Origin: Shewanella sp.
Lineage (GTDB): Bacteria; Pseudomonadota; Gammaproteobacteria; Enterobacterales; Shewanellaceae
Direction of reading: 5' to 3'
Length of the DNA stretch: 61,281 bases
NCBI RefSeq assembly: GCF_013214165.1
Contig: NZ_JABSSM010000028.1
Location: 1 to 61,281 of the forward strand
The translations under genes were made by a program, and so were the position numbers. Positions 10,050 to 20,384 of this stretch are shown here, one piece after another. Under the pieces are notes generated by a model. It did not search any database. It was not told where the DNA came from and worked only from the letters and a program-made list of their open reading frames with translations. The number at the start of each line of letters is the position of its first letter. Position 1 is the first letter of the stretch.

Positions 10050-11075
10050 ATGAAAAGCTACACCCTAAAAGAGCTGGCTAGTATATTAGGCGCAGAGATT
10101 CGAGGTGATGAGGCATTGGAGATATCCAGTGTCGCGACCCTGGAGCATGCGACTCAAGGTCAGCTCTCTTTTTTAGCTAATGCTAAATATCGCGCTCAGC
10201 TGCAGAACACTCAGGCGAGCGCTGTGCTCATTTCGGCTCAAGATGTCGAAGGTTTTACCGGTAATGCTCTGGTATTAAACGATCCTTATGTAGGCTTCGC
10301 TCGTGTTGCTCAACTGCTGGATACCACCCCAAAATCAGCCATTGGCATACATGATTCTGCGGTGATCCATCCTTCGGTTAAGTTAGCCGAAGGTGTTGCA
10401 ATTGGCGCTAATGCGGTGATTGGTGAAAACGTTATCCTTTCTGAAAACGTTCAAGTCGGCCCTGGTTGTGTTATTGGCCAGGATTGCATCTTAGGTTCAG
10501 GTACTCGTCTGTGGGCGAATGTCACCCTGTATCATGATGTACATCTGGGGCAAGACTGCATCATACATTCGGCTGCTGTGATTGGCTCGGACGGCTTCGG
10601 TTACGCCAATGAGCGTGGGGCATGGGTCAAGATCCCTCAAACCGGTGGCGTTCGTATCGGCAATCGCGTCGAGATCGGTGCCAGCACTACGGTGGATCGC
10701 GGTGCTATCGAGCATACCCAGATACATGATGGTGTGATACTGGATAATCAGGTACAGATAGCCCATAACGATATCATAGGTGAAAACACCGCCATTGCCG
10801 GTAACTCGACGATTGCGGGTAGCACACAGATTGGTAAATACTGCATCATAGGGGGTAACAGTGCCGTTGCTGGCCATATCAGTATCGCCGATGGCACGCA
10901 TATCTCAGGTGGCACCAATGTCACCAGTATTATTCGTAAACCTGGGGTGTATACATCCACAACTGTCGCCATGGATAACAAGTTATGGCGCAGGAACACG
11001 GTAAGATTTAGACAGTTAGATGATCTTTTTCAACGCGTTAAAAAGCTTGAAAAATCGAATCAAACAGGAAATTAA
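10050..11075 (+). CDS. lpxD: UDP-3-O-acyl-glucosamine N-acyltransferase
   Basis: LpxD adds the second hydroxyacyl chain in lipid A synthesis, acting as a cytoplasmic homotrimer with acyl-ACP. The 341-residue protein has an N-terminal uridine-binding domain (about 1-100). A left-handed beta-helix of hexapeptide repeats follows (for example IGANAVIGENVILSENV). The catalytic His is in the QIAHNDIIG segment. A C-terminal helix (LDDLFQRVKKLEK) binds ACP. It stands between skp and fabZ, the conserved order. Confidence 0.97.
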   Translation: MKSYTLKELASILGAEIRGDEALEISSVATLEHATQGQLSFLANAKYRAQLQNTQASAVLISAQDVEGFTGNALVLNDPYVGFARVAQLLDTTPKSAIGIHDSAVIHPSVKLAEGVAIGANAVIGENVILSENVQVGPGCVIGQDCILGSGTRLWANVTLYHDVHLGQDCIIHSAAVIGSDGFGYANERGAWVKIPQTGGVRIGNRVEIGASTTVDRGAIEHTQIHDGVILDNQVQIAHNDIIGENTAIAGNSTIAGSTQIGKYCIIGGNSAVAGHISIADGTHISGGTNVTSIIRKPGVYTSTTVAMDNKLWRRNTVRFRQLDDLFQRVKKLEKSNQTGN

Positions 11076-11103
11076 CTGCCGAGCGGCAGCCTAAGGAAAA
11101 TGT

Positions 11104-11562
11104 GTGTCAAATGAATTAAATACGATGGATATCAAAGAGATCATGAATTCTCTTCCCCATAGATATCCTTTTTTATTGATCGATCGGGTCTTGGATTACA
11201 CTCCGGGTGAGTCTCTGCACGCGATAAAGAACGTCACAATCAATGAACCTTTCTTTCAGGGACACTTCCCGGTTCAACCTGTGATGCCAGGTGTGCTAAT
11301 TCTAGAAGCCATGGCCCAAGCAACTGGCTTGTTGGCTTATAAATCTATGCAAGCTGCGGCAGAGGAGTCTCTCTATTACTTCGCCGGCATAGATAAGGCG
11401 CGTTTTAAGCGTGTGGTTGAGCCTGGTGACCAACTACACTTTGTGGTTAAGTTAATTAAAGAGCGCCGCGGGATTGGAGTGTTCACCGGTGAAGTCCGAG
11501 TTGATGGTGAGCTAGTATGCTCGGCACAAATCATGTGTGCTCGTAGAGAGATTAAAAAGTGA
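11104..11562 (+). CDS. fabZ: 3-hydroxyacyl-ACP dehydratase FabZ
   Basis: FabZ dehydrates beta-hydroxyacyl-ACP in fatty acid synthesis and competes with LpxA/LpxD for hydroxymyristoyl-ACP, balancing phospholipid and lipid A. The 152-residue hotdog-fold protein has [11 protein letters not shown] at 19-29. The catalytic His54 lies in [11 protein letters not shown], with Glu68 in the following helix. The start is GTG at 11104, preceded by AAGGAAAA. Its TGA stop overlaps the GTG start of lpxA by four bases, implying translational coupling. Confidence 0.97.
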   Translation: MSNELNTMDIKEIMNSLPHRYPFLLIDRVLDYTPGESLHAIKNVTINEPFFQGHFPVQPVMPGVLILEAMAQATGLLAYKSMQAAAEESLYYFAGIDKARFKRVVEPGDQLHFVVKLIKERRGIGVFTGEVRVDGELVCSAQIMCARREIKK

Positions 11563-12326
11563 TCGATAAATTAGCGTATATTCATCCCGATGCCAAAATT
11601 GGTAACAATGTGACCATAGGTCCTTGGACCTATATTGGCGCCGATGTGGAGATTGGTGACGATTGTTGGCTAAGCTCTCATGTTGTTGTCAAAGGCCCAA
11701 CGGTTATCGGCAAAGGCAATAAGATCTTTCAATTCGCCTCCGTCGGTGAAGATTGCCAAGACAAGAAGTATGCGGGTGAAGCGACGCGACTCATCATGGG
11801 CGATAATAATATCGTGCGTGAATCTGTGACCATTCATAGGGGAACCACTCAAGATCAGGGTGAAACTCGCATAGGGTCAAATAACTTGTTTATGGCTTAT
11901 GTACATATCGCCCATGATTGTGTGGTGGGTGATAATGTGATCATGTCTAACAATGCTTCTATAGCCGGTCATGTGCATGTAGGAGATTGGGCCATTTTAG
12001 GTGGACTCACAGGTGTGCATCAGTTTGTGCATATTGGTGCCCATGCGTTTACCGCCGGTTATTCATTGATCTTGCAAGACGTGCCACCTTTCGTGATGGC
12101 ATCGGGGCAACCTGGTATTCCGCGTGGATTGAACAGCGAAGGCATGAAGCGCCGCGGTTTCTCCAAAGAGAGTCAGATAGCGGTTAGACGGGCCTATAAG
12201 ACACTCTACCGTAAAGGCTTAACAATCGATGAGGCTATCGCTGAATTATCAGCAGAGTCAGATGATGAGCAAGTTACGTTTATGATTGATTTTATCTCTA
12301 ATTCCAATCGTGGCATCATCCGCTAG
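11559..12326 (+). CDS. lpxA: UDP-N-acetylglucosamine acyltransferase
   Basis: LpxA performs the first step of lipid A synthesis, moving a 3-hydroxyacyl chain from ACP to UDP-GlcNAc. The 255-residue protein is a hexapeptide-repeat beta-helix with the catalytic His119 in [10 protein letters not shown] and a C-terminal helical domain. The start is GTG at 11559, overlapping the fabZ stop (GTGA). A hairpin follows before lpxB. Confidence 0.97.
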   Translation: MIDKLAYIHPDAKIGNNVTIGPWTYIGADVEIGDDCWLSSHVVVKGPTVIGKGNKIFQFASVGEDCQDKKYAGEATRLIMGDNNIVRESVTIHRGTTQDQGETRIGSNNLFMAYVHIAHDCVVGDNVIMSNNASIAGHVHVGDWAILGGLTGVHQFVHIGAHAFTAGYSLILQDVPPFVMASGQPGIPRGLNSEGMKRRGFSKESQIAVRRAYKTLYRKGLTIDEAIAELSAESDDEQVTFMIDFISNSNRGIIR

Positions 12327-12340
12327 ATTATCCTTACCTG

Positions 12341-12371
12341 AGCCTGTGCTAAGACAGGCTCTCTATTCTCC
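12341..12371 (+). terminator. Hairpin between lpxA and lpxB
   Basis: AGCCTGT (12341-12347) and ACAGGCT (12354-12360) form a 7-bp stem followed by CTCTATTCTCCC. The weak pyrimidine tail suggests an attenuator or processing hairpin rather than a full terminator. Confidence 0.5.
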
Positions 12372-12400
12372 CTTGGTTACTATTTTAAGACTCGTATCCT

Positions 12401-13546
12401 ATGAGCGAAAACAGACAGATGATATTTGCTATGGTTGCCGGAGAGATCTCCGGTGATATTTTAGGCGCAGGCTTAATCGAGGCGCTGCACGAATGCTATC
12501 CCAATGCCCGATTTATCGGTATTGGCGGCCCCCGTATGGAAGCCTTAGGTTTTGAATCTCTGTTTTCTTATGAAGAGCTTGCCGTGATGGGCATAGTGGA
12601 GGTCTTGTCTCGTCTGCCCCGATTATTGAAGGTGCGTAAGACCTTGATCGCGGAGATTAGCGCCATTAAGCCCGATTGTTTTATCGGTATCGATGCGCCG
12701 GACTTCAATATTGGCCTCGAGCTCAAGCTTAAACAGCGGGGGATCAAGACGGTGCATTATGTCAGTCCTTCGGTATGGGCTTGGCGACCGAAACGCATTT
12801 TCAAAATTGCTAAGGCGACAGATATGGTGTTGTCATTGCTGCCTTTTGAAAAAGCGTTTTACGATGAACATAAAGTGCCATGTACATTTGTGGGTCATAC
12901 CTTGGCGGATGATATTCCGCTTATCAGTGATAAGCTGGAGGCACGTAGGGCCTTGGGTTTAGCGCTTCACGCCGAGTATCTCGCTGTGTTACCCGGTTCA
13001 CGTGGCGGTGAACTTAAGCTGCTAGCCGAGCCTTTCGTGCGTGCGGCTATGCTAATCAAGCAGCAATATCCAGATATTCGTTTCGTGACGCCGGTGGTGA
13101 ATGCTCAGCGCCGTGCTCAGTTAGAAGCCGCCCTCAAAACGTATGCCCCAGATCTTGAAATTAATATCATAGAAGGTCACTCGAGAGAGGTGATGGCCGC
13201 CAGTGATTGCATCTTGTTGGCTTCGGGCACCGCGACTCTGGAGGCTATGCTAGTCAAGCGGCCCATGGTCGTCGCCTATCGCGTTAGCCCAATCACGTAT
13301 CGCATCGCCAAGTCCTTGATGCTGATTGACAAGTATTCTCTGCCCAATCTACTCGCGGGGGAGAATTTGGTGACCGAACTCATTCAGGAGGACTGCACAC
13401 CAGAGAAGATTGCAACGGCAGTCTCTATGCAGCTCGACGGTGACTTCACCGCACTCGAGAGTAAGTTTGCCGAACTCCATAGTCAGTTGAGATGTAACGC
13501 CAGTGCTCGTGCCGCCGAGGCCGTAGTTAAGCTCATCTCTCACTAG
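12401..13546 (+). CDS. lpxB: Lipid-A-disaccharide synthase
   Basis: LpxB is a peripheral membrane GT-B glycosyltransferase (family GT19) that joins UDP-diacylglucosamine and lipid X to make the lipid A disaccharide. Length is 381 residues, as expected. The [13 protein letters not shown] motif is near the N-terminus, and [11 protein letters not shown] and [11 protein letters not shown] are typical family segments. [12 protein letters not shown] and the [12 protein letters not shown] donor-binding motif follow in the C-terminal half. The start ATG at 12401 is 74 bases after the lpxA stop. It is followed by rnhB. Confidence 0.97.
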   Translation: MSENRQMIFAMVAGEISGDILGAGLIEALHECYPNARFIGIGGPRMEALGFESLFSYEELAVMGIVEVLSRLPRLLKVRKTLIAEISAIKPDCFIGIDAPDFNIGLELKLKQRGIKTVHYVSPSVWAWRPKRIFKIAKATDMVLSLLPFEKAFYDEHKVPCTFVGHTLADDIPLISDKLEARRALGLALHAEYLAVLPGSRGGELKLLAEPFVRAAMLIKQQYPDIRFVTPVVNAQRRAQLEAALKTYAPDLEINIIEGHSREVMAASDCILLASGTATLEAMLVKRPMVVAYRVSPITYRIAKSLMLIDKYSLPNLLAGENLVTELIQEDCTPEKIATAVSMQLDGDFTALESKFAELHSQLRCNASARAAEAVVKLISH

Positions 13547-13588
13547 TGTACATTTTCAGTTTTAGCCCTCAGTTAACAGGTATTAGGC

Positions 13589-14245
13589 ATGGCAATATTT
13601 AAAGGCATTACTCCCCAGCAGGTAGACAGCTTGAGTGTGGGGTTATACGCCGGCGTCGACGAAGTCGGCCGCGGCCCCTTGGTTGGCAACGTGGTCACGG
13701 CGGCGGTAATTTTGGATCCCAAAAATCCAATTCTTGGGCTCAATGATTCTAAGAAGCTGACCGAGAAGAAACGTGAGGCCCTGTTCACCGAGATCCATGA
13801 AAAAGCCCTGTCCATCAGCGTCGGTCATGCCACGCCTGAAGAGATAGATGAGCTCAATATTTTACATGCCACCATGTTAGCCATGCAGAGGGCCGTTGCC
13901 GGGTTAGAGATTAAACCGGTGAAAGTGTTAGTCGATGGAAATCGGACGCCTATTTTTCATCATGGCGACAACACAGAACTTGCCCTCGAGGCTCATGCCA
14001 TAGTGAAGGGCGATGGCTTGATTGCCGGCATCAGCGCAGCTTCAATCATAGCTAAGGTTATCCGTGACCGAGAGATGGAACTGCTCGATATGGCGCATCC
14101 TCAATATGGTTTCGCTAAACATAAAGGCTATCCGACCAAGGCTCATTTTCATGCCCTAGAGCAACATGGTGTGCTGGTTGAACATAGGAAGAGCTTTCGC
14201 CCGGTAAGAGAAAGATTAGCCAAGGATCTTGAAGCCAGAAGCTAG
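13589..14245 (+). CDS. rnhB: Ribonuclease HII
   Basis: RNase HII cuts RNA in RNA/DNA hybrids and nicks beside single ribonucleotides in DNA. The 218-residue protein carries the catalytic [13 protein letters not shown] motif (Asp24, Glu25). It also has LNDSKKL, the [14 protein letters not shown] segment with the third acidic residue, and [16 protein letters not shown], all diagnostic. It lies between lpxB and dnaE as in E. coli. Confidence 0.97.
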   Translation: MAIFKGITPQQVDSLSVGLYAGVDEVGRGPLVGNVVTAAVILDPKNPILGLNDSKKLTEKKREALFTEIHEKALSISVGHATPEEIDELNILHATMLAMQRAVAGLEIKPVKVLVDGNRTPIFHHGDNTELALEAHAIVKGDGLIAGISAASIIAKVIRDREMELLDMAHPQYGFAKHKGYPTKAHFHALEQHGVLVEHRKSFRPVRERLAKDLEARS

Positions 14246-14364
14246 GCATACATTTTGTTCCTTTAATTGACCCTTCTGGCTTGCTCTGGCTGACTCTGTT
14301 AATCTTCATCAGGTTCTCGCCGTCCCTTTTTTACTCATTTTTATTAATTTAAGTACTCAAAAAT

Positions 14365-17300
14365 ATGTCTGATCCCAGTTTTGTGCATCTGCGCGTCCAC
14401 AGCGATTATTCCATGTCCGATGGCCTGGCCAAAGTGAAGCCTATTTTAGCTAAGGTGTGTGAGCTTGGCATGCCGGCTATCGCGTTAACCGATCAGACTA
14501 ACCTGTGTGGTTTAGTTAAATTTTATGGTGCCTGTCATGCTGCGGGGGTCAAGCCCATCATAGGTGCCGATCTGTGGGTCAGAGTCCCAGGTTTTGATAA
14601 AGAGCTGTGTTCTGTGACTGTGCTGGCCATGGATAATGAAGGATATCTGAATTTAACCTTGTTGATCAGTGATGCCTATCTGAGAGGACACATAAACGAT
14701 AGGGCCGTTATCGATCAAGAGTGGTTGGCTAAGTATAACAAGGGGTTATTACTCCTCTCGGGTGGACGTCATGGCGATGTAGGCAGGGCGCTGATAAAGG
14801 GCAACCAGGTTCAAGTCGATTCACTGGTTGAGTTTTATCAGACGCATTTCCCCGATCGTTATTATCTGGAGCTGTTACGTACCGGCCGACCCGATGAGGA
14901 GAATTACCTGCATCTGGCTGTGGCGCTGGCACAAGAGAAAGGCTTGCCTGTGGTGGCCACCAACCAGGTGGTGTTTAATAGCCCAGAATTCTTCGACGCC
15001 CACGAGATCCGTGTCGCCATCTCAGACGGTTTCACCTTAGGGGATCCTCGTCGACCGAAAAAATACAGTGAACAACAGTATTTGAAGAGCAGCGAGGAGA
15101 TGTGTGAGCTGTTCGAAGACATCCCCGAGGCCATTGCCAACACAGTAGAGATAGCCAAGCGCTGTAATGTCACTGTGCGCCTGGGTGAGTATTTCCTGCC
15201 TAATTTTCCTACGGGTGATCTCAGCATCGAAGACTTCCTGGTTAAGGTGTCAGAAGAGGGCTTGGAGAACCGCTTAGAATTTCTATTTGCCGATCCTGAG
15301 ATCAGGGCTCAGAAGCGTCCGGCATACGATGAACGTCTGGATATTGAACTCAAGGTGATCAACCAGATGGGTTTCCCCGGCTACTTTCTTATCGTGATGG
15401 AATTTATTCAGTGGGGCAAGGATCAAGATATTCCCATTGGTCCGGGTCGTGGCTCTGGAGCTGGGTCCTTAGTGGCCTATGCCCTTAAAATTACCGATCT
15501 CGACCCGCTGGAATATGACTTACTGTTCGAACGTTTCCTCAACCCAGAACGTGTTTCCATGCCGGATTTCGATATCGATTTCTGTATGGACAGACGCGAT
15601 GAGGTTATCGATCATGTGGCCGAGCTCTATGGTCGTGATGCGGTCTCGCAGATCATCACCTTCGGTACCATGGCGGCTAAGGCTGTTATTCGAGACGTGG
15701 GCCGGGTATTAGGCCATCCCTATGGTTTCGTCGAACGTCTCTCTAAGATGGTACCAGCCGAGCCCGGCATGACGCTGGCAAAGGCATTCGAGGTAGAACC
15801 TGCGCTGCAGGAATCTTACGATGCCGATGAAGAGGTCAAAGATCTTATCGACATGTGCCGGATCTTGGAAGGTGTGACGCGTAACGCGGGTAAGCATGCC
15901 GGTGGCGTGGTGATATCCCCGACCACAATTACTGATTTCGCACCCATCTACTGTGACTCGGAAGGGAAGAATCCGGTTACCCAATTCGATAAGAATGATG
16001 TCGAGACCGCGGGGCTGGTCAAGTTTGACTTCCTGGGGCTGAGAACCTTGACGATCATCGACTGGGCACTGCAGATGATTAACCCGAAACGCAAGAAGTT
16101 GGGTAAAGATCCTGTGCGAATCGAGTCTATCCCCCTCGATGATCCTAAGTGTTTTAAACTGTTGCAGCGTTATGAGACCACGGCGGTATTCCAGCTGGAA
16201 TCTCGCGGCATGAAAGACTTGATCAAGCGTCTGCAGCCGGATAGCTTCGAGGATATGATCGCCTTAGTGGCCCTGTTCCGTCCGGGTCCGCTGCAATCGG
16301 GCATGGTCGATAACTTTATCGAACGTAAGCACGGTCGAGAGCTGGTCTCGTACCCAGATGCCGAGTATCAACATGACTCGCTGAAATGGGTACTCGAACC
16401 TACCTATGGCATTATTCTCTATCAAGAGCAGGTGATGCAGATAGCTCAGGTGCTCGCCGGTTATTCTCTCGGTGGCGCGGATATGCTACGTCGAGCCATG
16501 GGTAAGAAGAAACCCGAAGAGATGGCCAAGCAGCGTGGTACGTTCAAAGAGGGTGCCATCAACAACGGTATCGATGGTCATCTGTCGATGCAAATTTTCG
16601 ATCTGGTGGAGAAATTTGCCGGTTACGGATTTAACAAGTCTCACTCTGCCGCCTATGCGCTGGTGTCTTATCAGACACTCTGGCTCAAGACCCATTATCC
16701 GGCCGAGTTTATGGCGGCGGTAATGTCTGCCGATATGGATAATACCGACAAGATAGTCATCCTGGTGGATGAGTGTGAACGCATGAAACAGTCTCTGCTG
16801 CCACCAGATGTTAACAAGGGCTTGCTTAAATTCAATGTCGATGACGAGGGCAGCATAGTCTATGGTATTGGCGCCATCAAGGGGATCGGTGATGGACCCG
16901 TGGAGTCGATACTGGCAGCGCGTAAGGATGGTCCATTCAAAGACCTATTCGATTTCTGTGCCCGGGTCGATCTTAAAAAGTTAAACAAGCGCATCATGGA
17001 AAAACTCATCTGCGCCGGTGCCTTGGATAGCCTTGGGCCTCATCGCGCCGCTATGATGGCTACCTTACCCGAGGCCATACGCGCCGCGGATCAAAATGCC
17101 AAGGCCGAAGCGATTGGCCAGCATGATATGTTTGGTTTGCTCAATAGCGATCCCGAAGACAATAAGCAGAATTTTGTTCAGTGTACCCCCTGGCCGGATA
17201 AGGTCTGGCTCGAAGGTGAGCGCGACACCTTAGGCCTTTACCTGACTGGTCACCCGATCAATCAGTACTTAAAAGAGCTGAAGCATTACACCTCGGGTCG

Positions 17301-17838
17301 ACTCAAGGATGTGCATCCTACCGAGCGCGGCAAGACCGCGAAAGCCGCCGGTCTGGTCATTGCGACGCGGGTGGTGCTGACCAAGCGAGGCTCCAAGATG
17401 GGACTGGTGACTCTGGATGATAAGAGTGGCCGCCTGGAGGTGATGCTATTTACCGAGGCGTTCGAGAAGTTTAACCATCTGCTGGAGAAAGATCGCATCT
17501 TGATCATCGAAGGTGAGGTGAGTTTCGATGATTTCTCCGGTGGCAACCGTATGACAGCCAGAAGCATCATAGACATGGGGGAGGCGCGAAACCATTTTGC
17601 CAGTGCTTTAGAGGTGGATATCACCAGTGACTCGGTCGATGAAACTTGGCTAGATAGCTTCAAGCAAGCCGTTGAACCCTGGAAAGGTGGCGCAGTGCCC
17701 ATAATTGTCAATTATGCTCAACCACAGACTAAGGCTCAGTTTAAGCTGGGTGATGACTGGCGAGTGAACCCGACAGACGAACTCATGCTGGCGCTGGAAA
17801 CCTTGACCGGAGCCGGCAAGGTGAGGATCTTGTTTTAA
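14365..17838 (+). CDS. dnaE: DNA polymerase III alpha subunit
   Basis: DnaE is the replicative polymerase subunit of the Pol III holoenzyme. The 1157-residue product compares with 1160 in E. coli. It begins with a PHP domain ([17 protein letters not shown]). The polymerase palm carries the metal ligands in [12 protein letters not shown], preceded by [16 protein letters not shown]. The fingers region, tandem HhH and the OB domain (about 990-1070) follow. The stop at 17838 is one base before the ATG of tilS, so the two are co-translated. The accA gene that follows dnaE in E. coli is absent here. Confidence 0.98.
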   Translation: MSDPSFVHLRVHSDYSMSDGLAKVKPILAKVCELGMPAIALTDQTNLCGLVKFYGACHAAGVKPIIGADLWVRVPGFDKELCSVTVLAMDNEGYLNLTLLISDAYLRGHINDRAVIDQEWLAKYNKGLLLLSGGRHGDVGRALIKGNQVQVDSLVEFYQTHFPDRYYLELLRTGRPDEENYLHLAVALAQEKGLPVVATNQVVFNSPEFFDAHEIRVAISDGFTLGDPRRPKKYSEQQYLKSSEEMCELFEDIPEAIANTVEIAKRCNVTVRLGEYFLPNFPTGDLSIEDFLVKVSEEGLENRLEFLFADPEIRAQKRPAYDERLDIELKVINQMGFPGYFLIVMEFIQWGKDQDIPIGPGRGSGAGSLVAYALKITDLDPLEYDLLFERFLNPERVSMPDFDIDFCMDRRDEVIDHVAELYGRDAVSQIITFGTMAAKAVIRDVGRVLGHPYGFVERLSKMVPAEPGMTLAKAFEVEPALQESYDADEEVKDLIDMCRILEGVTRNAGKHAGGVVISPTTITDFAPIYCDSEGKNPVTQFDKNDVETAGLVKFDFLGLRTLTIIDWALQMINPKRKKLGKDPVRIESIPLDDPKCFKLLQRYETTAVFQLESRGMKDLIKRLQPDSFEDMIALVALFRPGPLQSGMVDNFIERKHGRELVSYPDAEYQHDSLKWVLEPTYGIILYQEQVMQIAQVLAGYSLGGADMLRRAMGKKKPEEMAKQRGTFKEGAINNGIDGHLSMQIFDLVEKFAGYGFNKSHSAAYALVSYQTLWLKTHYPAEFMAAVMSADMDNTDKIVILVDECERMKQSLLPPDVNKGLLKFNVDDEGSIVYGIGAIKGIGDGPVESILAARKDGPFKDLFDFCARVDLKKLNKRIMEKLICAGALDSLGPHRAAMMATLPEAIRAADQNAKAEAIGQHDMFGLLNSDPEDNKQNFVQCTPWPDKVWLEGERDTLGLYLTGHPINQYLKELKHYTSGRLKDVHPTERGKTAKAAGLVIATRVVLTKRGSKMGLVTLDDKSGRLEVMLFTEAFEKFNHLLEKDRILIIEGEVSFDDFSGGNRMTARSIIDMGEARNHFASALEVDITSDSVDETWLDSFKQAVEPWKGGAVPIIVNYAQPQTKAQFKLGDDWRVNPTDELMLALETLTGAGKVRILF

Positions 17839-17839
17839 T

Positions 17840-19249
17840 ATGTCTTTTATGGATGACTCAGCAGTCAGTGGATTTAATCCAAGCGATTTGATTGGTGAGC
17901 TTGTCGCCCAAGCTGGAGGCACTGCTGGTGCTAAGTTAGTCCTCGCTTACAGTGGCGGCGTGGATTCCGAGTTATTGGCGCTAGGCTTGTCTGAGTTTGC
18001 CCGTGAGCACCACGAGTATCGTTACCTGCTGGTTCATGTTCATCATGGCCTGAGTGATAATGCCGATGCCTGGGTCAGCCATTGTGAGTCTAGGGCCTAT
18101 GTGTATGGCTTACCCATGAGTATCGAACGGGTGGTGGTGGACACAGGTCCGCGTAAGAGCCTAGAGGCCGAGGCGAGAAATGCACGCTATGATGCGATTA
18201 AATCTTTGATGGCGCCCGGTGATCTCTTATTGACAGGACATCACCTGGATGACCAGCTTGAGACTGTGCTGTTGGCATTAAAACGAGGCCTAGGTCCCAA
18301 GGGGTTGTCGGCCATGGGCAGCACGCAAGTGTTCGATGGCGATAAGCATCTCATTCGACCGCTTTTATCTATCAGCCGTGAGTTAATTGAGGCGAAAGCC
18401 AAGGCGCTTGGACTCATTCACATTACCGATGAGAGTAATAGTGATGATAAATATGACCGAAACTTTTTACGCTTAGACATCATCCCCAGGCTCAAAGCCC
18501 GTTGGGGGGCCATAGCGACTACGGCGAGTCGTAGCGCCTTGTTATGCGCTCAGCAACAAGCGGTTATTGATGCTGAGGTGAGTGAGCGTTTACCCGCGCT
18601 TATCTCACCCAGAGAAAAGGGATATTCTCTCGACTTAGGTCTGCTCGCGGCGCAGAACGCTAACTGGCAGTCATTGCTCTTCAGAGGGTTTATCGAGGAG
18701 TCAGGTTTTGCGCCACTATCCCAGAGTCAATTAGCTCAAGCTCTATCTCAATTATTGACGGCAAGGCGTGATGCTAAGGTCGAGATTAGGCTTGGGGATC
18801 TCTTGATCAGACGTTACCAGCAGCGTGCTTTTCTGGGCTCGGTAACAGATGAAAACAATGAGTCACCCTTGCAGAGGTGTATCCAGGTCGACAGCAGCAG
18901 CTTATTGGATAAAGATGCACAGGTGAGTATCTCACTATCCAAGCGTAACAGGCTGTCGATCACTAAAGTCAGTTTCTCAGAGAGAGTGCGATTACCCGAT
19001 GGCTCACAGCAGGTTAGCATTCGCTTTTCGGTGAAGGGAAGTACCCGATGTCATCCTGCTAATAGAGATAAAGCCAGGGAGCTGAAAAAATTATGGCAGG
19101 AGTACGGCATTGCGCCATGGGAAAGAGCAAGAGTGCCCTGTATTTTCTACGGCGAGCGACTGGTGTGCGCCGTGGGTTATTGGATAGAAAGCGGTTTTTT
19201 GTGTCAACAGGATGAACGCGGGCTAGTGTTCGGCTTACATAAGATCTAA
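17840..19249 (+). CDS. tilS: tRNA(Ile)-lysidine synthetase
   Basis: TilS attaches lysine to C34 of the CAU-anticodon tRNA-Ile, switching its codon from AUG to AUA and its charging from Met to Ile. The 469-residue protein has the PP-loop ATPase motif SGGVDS at residues 38-43. HHGLSDNAD and GHHLDDQLETVLLAL follow. The C-terminal substrate-recognition domains contain the GSTRCHPANRDKARELKKL segment. The start ATG lies one base after the dnaE stop. No obvious terminator follows it. Confidence 0.95.
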   Translation: MSFMDDSAVSGFNPSDLIGELVAQAGGTAGAKLVLAYSGGVDSELLALGLSEFAREHHEYRYLLVHVHHGLSDNADAWVSHCESRAYVYGLPMSIERVVVDTGPRKSLEAEARNARYDAIKSLMAPGDLLLTGHHLDDQLETVLLALKRGLGPKGLSAMGSTQVFDGDKHLIRPLLSISRELIEAKAKALGLIHITDESNSDDKYDRNFLRLDIIPRLKARWGAIATTASRSALLCAQQQAVIDAEVSERLPALISPREKGYSLDLGLLAAQNANWQSLLFRGFIEESGFAPLSQSQLAQALSQLLTARRDAKVEIRLGDLLIRRYQQRAFLGSVTDENNESPLQRCIQVDSSSLLDKDAQVSISLSKRNRLSITKVSFSERVRLPDGSQQVSIRFSVKGSTRCHPANRDKARELKKLWQEYGIAPWERARVPCIFYGERLVCAVGYWIESGFLCQQDERGLVFGLHKI

Positions 19250-19319
19250 CACATCCAGTGCCAAGGGCATTAGATCTGTCTAGTTTCTCTATTGGCTTAA
19301 TATTAGGAGCCCTATTGAA

Positions 19320-20204
19320 TTAACTCAAGTCGGCTCTATAACATCTGCGACCCGCGGCTTTAGCTCGATATAGCGCCTTGTCGGCTCTGTCATACAATGA
19401 ACAGGCTGTTTCATCCCTCTTCCATTGTGCGATGCCCAAGCTGGTTTGCACCTGATGCTTATCAAACCGTGGCAATCCGCACATAGCGTGTAATACCCGC
19501 CTACATAAGATCTCGGCAGCAGCCAGATCACCGCGGACCACGACAACAAACTCATCACCTCCCACACGAAATGCCTGATCCGTATTTCTGATTGATTTGG
19601 TGAGCAAGCGACCAAAGTCTGCAAGCACAGTGTCGCCAAATTGGTGTCCATGTACATCATTTAGCGTCTTAAAATTATCCAGATCTAAGATCACAATCGA
19701 CAAGGCATTATCGTATCGAGTCGATGTCGCGATGGCCTGCTTAAGACTCTCGATATAGTAATGACGATTTCCTAGTCGAGTGAGTGAGTCATACATGGCT
19801 TGTTGTGACATCTCTTGAAATTGAGTGGCATTAAATAACGGCTGTATGACTAAGGTTTGCAGTAACTGCAATTGTTGTGCTTGTGAGGGCATCAAGGGAG
19901 CGGATAAGCTGTATTCGAGACGCGCCGTATTGCCTTGGTGTACCAGTTGCTGCTCGATGGAAAGCCCTTGGTGTGAGCCCCAGGTGAACTGGTACTTACT
20001 GTATCTCATCTTTATGCCAAGGATAGGCAAGTATTGACCCATTACCTTGCCGAAACAGGCAAAAACTGTCCGGGGATCTAAACTTTCATGTAGCTGCTGA
20101 ATGATCTGTACAAGATCTGGATCTTGGCCCTGAGAGGCAAGTAACTCAGGTTGATATCTTGCTTCATCAGAATAAAAGTTTGTCGCTAGTCCTGAGTCCA
20201 TCAC
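19320..20204 (-). CDS. GGDEF-domain diguanylate cyclase
   Basis: This enzyme probably makes cyclic di-GMP from two GTP, controlling the switch between motility and biofilm. The 294-residue protein has a GGDEF domain over about residues 135-292, with an intact GGDEF signature at 215-219. An allosteric product-inhibition site RNTD (RxxD) lies at 206-209, five residues before it. No EAL domain is present. The first 130 residues have no recognisable membrane helix and probably form a GAF-like sensor domain, so the protein looks cytoplasmic. It converges on tilS and diverges from the antiporter gene. The signal it senses is unknown. Confidence 0.9.
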   Translation of the reverse strand: MMDSGLATNFYSDEARYQPELLASQGQDPDLVQIIQQLHESLDPRTVFACFGKVMGQYLPILGIKMRYSKYQFTWGSHQGLSIEQQLVHQGNTARLEYSLSAPLMPSQAQQLQLLQTLVIQPLFNATQFQEMSQQAMYDSLTRLGNRHYYIESLKQAIATSTRYDNALSIVILDLDNFKTLNDVHGHQFGDTVLADFGRLLTKSIRNTDQAFRVGGDEFVVVVRGDLAAAEILCRRVLHAMCGLPRFDKHQVQTSLGIAQWKRDETACSLYDRADKALYRAKAAGRRCYRADLS

Positions 20205-20384
20205 GAGTGCTCCATCAATGGCTTTATTGCTGAGGTCAATTTCCCCGCGCTTGTACAGTTGTTAGCAAAAAGTGTGCCTAAAATAATGTTAATTAAATTT
20301 GTCTTTATTTGTCATTCAGTTAATCTTTCAGTGGTAGTGATATAAAACCCATGCCAGTTTTTTGACTCGGAGTTCGAATTTAGA

